The translations under genes and the position numbers were made by a program. From NCBI GenBank assembly GCA_043811005.1, contig JBDRNO010000299.1, positions 1 through 17,039 on the forward strand: 17,039 nt of DNA, written 5' to 3'. Below, one piece after another: positions 14,898-17,039 of the stretch. Each line of letters starts with the position of its first letter. Position 1 is the stretch's first letter. The notes under the pieces are model-generated. The model ran no database searches and was not told where the DNA came from. It saw nothing but the letters and a program-made list of their open reading frames with translations. Origin of the DNA: JBDRNO01 sp043811005. GTDB lineage: Bacteria; Bacteroidota; Bacteroidia; NORP154.

Positions 14898-14925
14898 CAC
14901 TAATTACACGAATTAACACTAATTA
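14898..14925 (+). repeat. Three tandem units of about 9-10 bp (CACTAATTA)
   Basis: CACTAATTA, CACGAATTAA and CACTAATTA follow one another without spacers. This is like the CACGAATTACACTAATT-type dispersed repeat known from many environmental bacterial genomes (from memory). It lies at the left edge of the decayed frame described next. Confidence 0.6.
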
Positions 14926-15117
14926 TTTATAATTTTTGCTGATTTTATTGTATTCGATAAGATCATATTGGAGGTAAAATGTAGTAGCGGAATTGCAGAT
15001 GAATTTCTGACAATAATTATAAGATATAATGAAGAAGCAGCTTATTTTATTGAAGATGGTAAATTTAGCACTGATTTTTCTGAATTTTTGATAATAGAAC
15101 ATAGCTTCGTTAATTAA
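14923..15117 (+). pseudogene. Decayed fragment resembling a GxxExxY-family protein
   Basis: The frame is open from a TAA at 14920 to a TAA at 15115-15117 but has no ATG. Its first third encodes ADFIVFDKIILEVK followed by CSSGIADEF. I recognise this as the core of GxxExxY proteins (PDDEXK_3, PF13366), where a typical version is ADFIVYDKIIVELKA followed by an NYLK segment. The N-terminal GxxExxY part is missing. After DEF the frame reads LTIIIRYNEEAAYFIEDGKF, which I cannot match to the expected continuation, so the fragment is probably also rearranged at its right side. The last codons run into the right direct repeat. About 65 codons is too short for the family's usual 120-130. It is probably not expressed as a functional protein. 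The assignment rests on one motif block. Confidence 0.55.
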
Positions 15118-15120
15118 TTA
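15096..15120 (+). repeat. Right 25-bp direct repeat flanking the atpH-atpA insertion
   Basis: AGAACATAGCTTCGT followed by TAATTAATTA matches 14859-14883 at 23 of 25 positions. It ends 9 bp before the atpA ATG. It probably represents the original atpH-atpA spacer, with the left copy as the duplicate or the reverse. Confidence 0.85.
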
Positions 15121-15129
15121 CCAAACAAA

Positions 15130-16704
15130 ATGGCAGAAGTTAAACCCGCAGAGGTATCTGCGATATTAAGACAACAGTTAGCCGGCTTTAAGTCGGAAGA
15201 AGAGTTGGAAGAAATAGGCACTGTTTTACAGGTGGGTGATGGCATTGCCCGCATATATGGATTATCAAGTGTGGGATCAGGTGAACTGATCGAGTTTGAA
15301 AATGGGATAATGGGAATAGTGCTTAACCTTGAAGAGGATAACGTGGGCGCTGTGCTTTTAGGCAGCTCACACGATATCGGGGAAGGAGATATAGTAAAGC
15401 GGACAGGGAGGATCGCCTCGCTGAATGTAGGTGAGGGAATGCTTGGACGTGTTATTAATACTATTGGAGAGCCCATTGACGGTAAAGGCCCTATTAAAGG
15501 CGAAACGTATGAAATGCCTTTGGAGAGAAAAGCCCCGGGAGTGATTTTTCGTCAGCCCGTAAATGAGCCGCTTCAAACCGGTATTAAGGCAATTGATGCA
15601 ATGATCCCTATTGGGAGGGGACAGAGAGAGCTTATCATTGGCGACCGCCAGACAGGAAAGACAGCCATTGCCATTGATACAATTATTAACCAGAGAGAAT
15701 GTTATGATAAAGGCGAGCCGGTTTATTGCATTTATGTTGCAACTGGGCAAAAGGGCTCTTCCGTTGCCAGCATTGCAAAAACCCTTGAGGAAAAGGGCGC
15801 GATGCCATACACGGTAATCGTTTCGGCAACTGCCGCGGATCCTTCACCCATGCAGTTTTACGCCCCTTTTGCCGGAGCTGCTATAGGTGAATACTTCAGG
15901 GATACAGGCCGTCCTGCTTTAATTATTTTTGATGATTTGTCAAAACAAGCTGTTTCATACAGGGAAGTCTCACTATTGCTGAGAAGACCTCCGGGTCGCG
16001 AAGCATATCCCGGTGATGTTTTCTACCTGCACTCGAGATTATTGGAAAGAGCTTCAAAGATCATTGAATCAGATGATGTTGCCCGAAAGATGAACGACAT
16101 CCCGGAATCACTGAAAGGAAAAGTAAAAGGAGGTGGCTCCTTAACCGCCTTGCCTATCATTGAAACACAGGAAGGGGATATTTCAGCATATATACCAACT
16201 AATGTAATCTCAATTACTGACGGACAGATATTTCTCGAAATAAACTTGTTTAACGCAGGAGTTCGCCCTGCTATAAATGTTGGCATTTCAGTATCCCGCG
16301 TTGGAGGTAACGCCCAGATAAAATCAATGAAAAAAATTGCAGGCACCCTGAAGCTCGACCAGGCACAATTTCGTGAACTGGAGGCATTTTCAAAATTCGG
16401 CTCCGACCTCGATGCAACTACACAGGCAGTGCTCGATAAAGGAATGAGAAATGTTGAGGTGCTCAAACAAGGGCAATATTCCCCATTAACCGTTGAAAAA
16501 CAAGCCGCTATTATTTTCTGCGGAACCAAAGGTTTTTTACAAAAGGTTCCTGTTAATAAAGTACGGGAATTTGAAGAGGTATTTTTACAAATAATGGAAT
16601 CTGAGCATAAAGAGGTATTGGAAATCCTTAAAGCCGGGAAATTGACAGATGAGGTTGCCGAAATATTGGAGAAGGTAGCTATGGATTTGGCGGATAAGTA
16701 TTAG
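15130..16704 (+). CDS. atpA: F0F1 ATP synthase subunit alpha
   Basis: Alpha forms the F1 hexamer with beta and carries the non-catalytic nucleotide sites. The 524-residue protein has the N-terminal segment that binds delta (about 1-25), then the beta-barrel containing VLQVGDGIARIYGL. The P-loop GDRQTGKTA is at 171-179, and ALIIFDDLSKQ (Walker B region) is at about 263-273. LTALPIIETQEGDISAYIPTNVISITDGQIF is also clear. The arginine finger is Arg390 (VSRVGGNAQ). All key residues are intact, so the preceding insertion has not damaged the coding region. Start: ATG 15130 gives MAEVKPAEVSAILRQQL, the normal family beginning. No atpG is found in the 335 bp after it. Confidence 0.97.
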   Translation: MAEVKPAEVSAILRQQLAGFKSEEELEEIGTVLQVGDGIARIYGLSSVGSGELIEFENGIMGIVLNLEEDNVGAVLLGSSHDIGEGDIVKRTGRIASLNVGEGMLGRVINTIGEPIDGKGPIKGETYEMPLERKAPGVIFRQPVNEPLQTGIKAIDAMIPIGRGQRELIIGDRQTGKTAIAIDTIINQRECYDKGEPVYCIYVATGQKGSSVASIAKTLEEKGAMPYTVIVSATAADPSPMQFYAPFAGAAIGEYFRDTGRPALIIFDDLSKQAVSYREVSLLLRRPPGREAYPGDVFYLHSRLLERASKIIESDDVARKMNDIPESLKGKVKGGGSLTALPIIETQEGDISAYIPTNVISITDGQIFLEINLFNAGVRPAINVGISVSRVGGNAQIKSMKKIAGTLKLDQAQFRELEAFSKFGSDLDATTQAVLDKGMRNVEVLKQGQYSPLTVEKQAAIIFCGTKGFLQKVPVNKVREFEEVFLQIMESEHKEVLEILKAGKLTDEVAEILEKVAMDLADKY

Positions 16705-16766
16705 TACCTAATCCGTCAAATCTTGACACATTTTGGCAAAATATTTTTTTAACTCATGGAAACTGT

Positions 16767-16840
16767 TTCTGGTTGCTGGTTTCTGGTTTATTTTGATAAC
16801 ATTTTTGTGAAGTAATTACTACCAGCACCCAGCCACCCTA
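16767..16840. repeat. CTGGTTGCTGGTTTCTGG segment with ACCAGCACCCAGCCACCC partner
   Basis: TCTGGTTGCTGGTTTCTGGT at 16769-16788 and ACCAGCACCCAGCCACCC at 16821-16838 are partly complementary (CTGGTTGCTGG against CCAGCACCCAG). They resemble the CTGGGTACTGG inverted repeat at 6369-6462, suggesting one family in two diverged states. Confidence 0.5.
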
Positions 16841-16870
16841 CCGGGCAATGTCATTAAGTTAAGAAGTAAT
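16841..16870 (+). repeat. CCGGG(G)CAATGT repeat, copy 2
   Basis: CCGGGCAATGTCATTAAGTT followed by AAGAAGTAAT matches the copy at 11012-11041 with a few differences and in the same orientation. It directly follows the CTGG-type repeat, so the two may be parts of one composite element. Confidence 0.55.
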
Positions 16871-16916
16871 CTGTTGATTGTCAGTATACGCAACGTCAAA
16901 ATATGTATTTGAATAT

Positions 16917-16998
16917 AGAATATTGAACATTTGAATATCGAATGATGAATGATTTTATTCGATATTCATCATTCTATTGTTCATTATTCGATATTTTG
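16917..16998. repeat. Imperfect palindrome, GAATATTGAACA / GAATGATGAAT type
   Basis: GAATGATGAAT (16940-16950) has an exact inverted copy at 16964-16974. Outside it, GAATATTGAACA on the left is mirrored, with one change, by TGTTCATTATTC on the right. The arms are offset by a 7-nt insertion. The AT-rich structure lies between atpA and the next possible start codon. Confidence 0.65.
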
Positions 16999-17024
16999 CG
17001 AATAAATATGAGTTATAAATTACT

Positions 17025-17039
17025 ATGAATCAATACAAT
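17025..17039 (+). CDS. Possible start of a downstream gene (five codons visible)
   Basis: An ATG at 17025 opens a frame MNQYN to the window end. This does not look like the usual AtpG beginning (such as MANLKEIR). It does resemble the N-terminus of the protein at the left edge of this window, which reads (x)YKKLN, so the next gene could be a second DUF2723 paralogue. Five codons cannot establish a gene. Confidence 0.15.

Larger units (their letters stand above)
16705..17024. other. Long non-coding gap after atpA, filled with repeat elements
   Basis: No supported reading frame occupies this stretch. It begins with a weak AT-rich stem-loop (ATTTTGGCAAAAT at 16730-16742) followed by seven T residues, which might attenuate transcription after atpA. 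It then holds three repeat types described separately: a CTGGTTGCTGG segment, a CCGGGCAATGT copy, and a GAATGATGAAT palindrome. In most bacteria atpG follows atpA closely, so this gap is unusual. Confidence 0.6.

Noticed and set aside
14898..14925. CRISPR-like array suggested by tandem CACTAATTA units
   Set aside because: Units are 9-10 bp without spacers, so they are simple tandem repeats.
16023..16529. 168-residue minus-strand frame antisense to atpA
   Set aside because: It lies wholly within a strongly conserved gene on the other strand and its sequence shows no recognisable domain.
1..17039. A hidden defence system, toxin-antitoxin pair, phage or intact transposon
   Set aside because: All substantial frames resolve to housekeeping families. 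The only mobile-like traces are short repeats and the start-less GxxExxY-like fragment.

Overview
The window is chromosomal housekeeping DNA from a member of the Bacteroidota, probably an uncultured or environmental lineage. The support is gene content: a GT117/DUF2723 membrane protein, an F0F1 operon whose subunit a carries a long periplasmic N-terminal extension, and the futalosine menaquinone enzyme MqnC. Several starts also sit just downstream of the Bacteroidota -7 promoter motif TAnnTTTG, and ribosome binding sites are weak and A-rich. The DNA is moderately AT-rich.

Layout. (1) 1-3056: a GT117/DUF2723 glycosyltransferase-like membrane protein that lacks only its first few residues. (2) 3333-4436, minus strand: mqnC, divergent from pdxA (4531-5598, vitamin B6 synthesis). 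(3) 5772-10971, plus strand: a lipid/ribosome block of DUF177 (YceD-like), rpmF, plsX, fabH, accB and accC, covering malonyl-CoA production, initiation of fatty acid synthesis and acyl-phosphate supply for phospholipids. (4) 11086-11490: a four-helix AtpI-like membrane protein. (5) 11736-11948: a dodecin with its own promoter. (6) 12100-16704: atpB, atpE, atpF, atpH and atpA of the F-type ATP synthase. atpD and atpC are not here. atpG is not seen within 335 bp after atpA.

The coding part is conventional. The unusual part is between the genes. Almost every gap over about 200 bp, including gaps inside operons that are normally tight, holds a repeat or palindrome. There are at least six sequence types: a GATGATGTGTTG/CCCTCTCC element, a CTGGGTACTGG inverted repeat, a CGCAAAG hairpin (two copies), a CCGGG(G)CAATGT element (two copies), a GAATGATGAAT palindrome, and a unit between atpH and atpA. 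That last unit is flanked by near-identical 25-bp direct repeats and contains a decayed fragment resembling a GxxExxY-family protein. I consider this insertion the most interesting signal in the window. Other points of interest are mqnC and pdxA promoters predicted to give overlapping 5' leaders, a 16-bp perfect palindrome 12 bp upstream of accC, and a dodecin without the usual flavin-stacking tryptophan. I see no clear defence system, CRISPR array, tRNA, rRNA or intact transposase.
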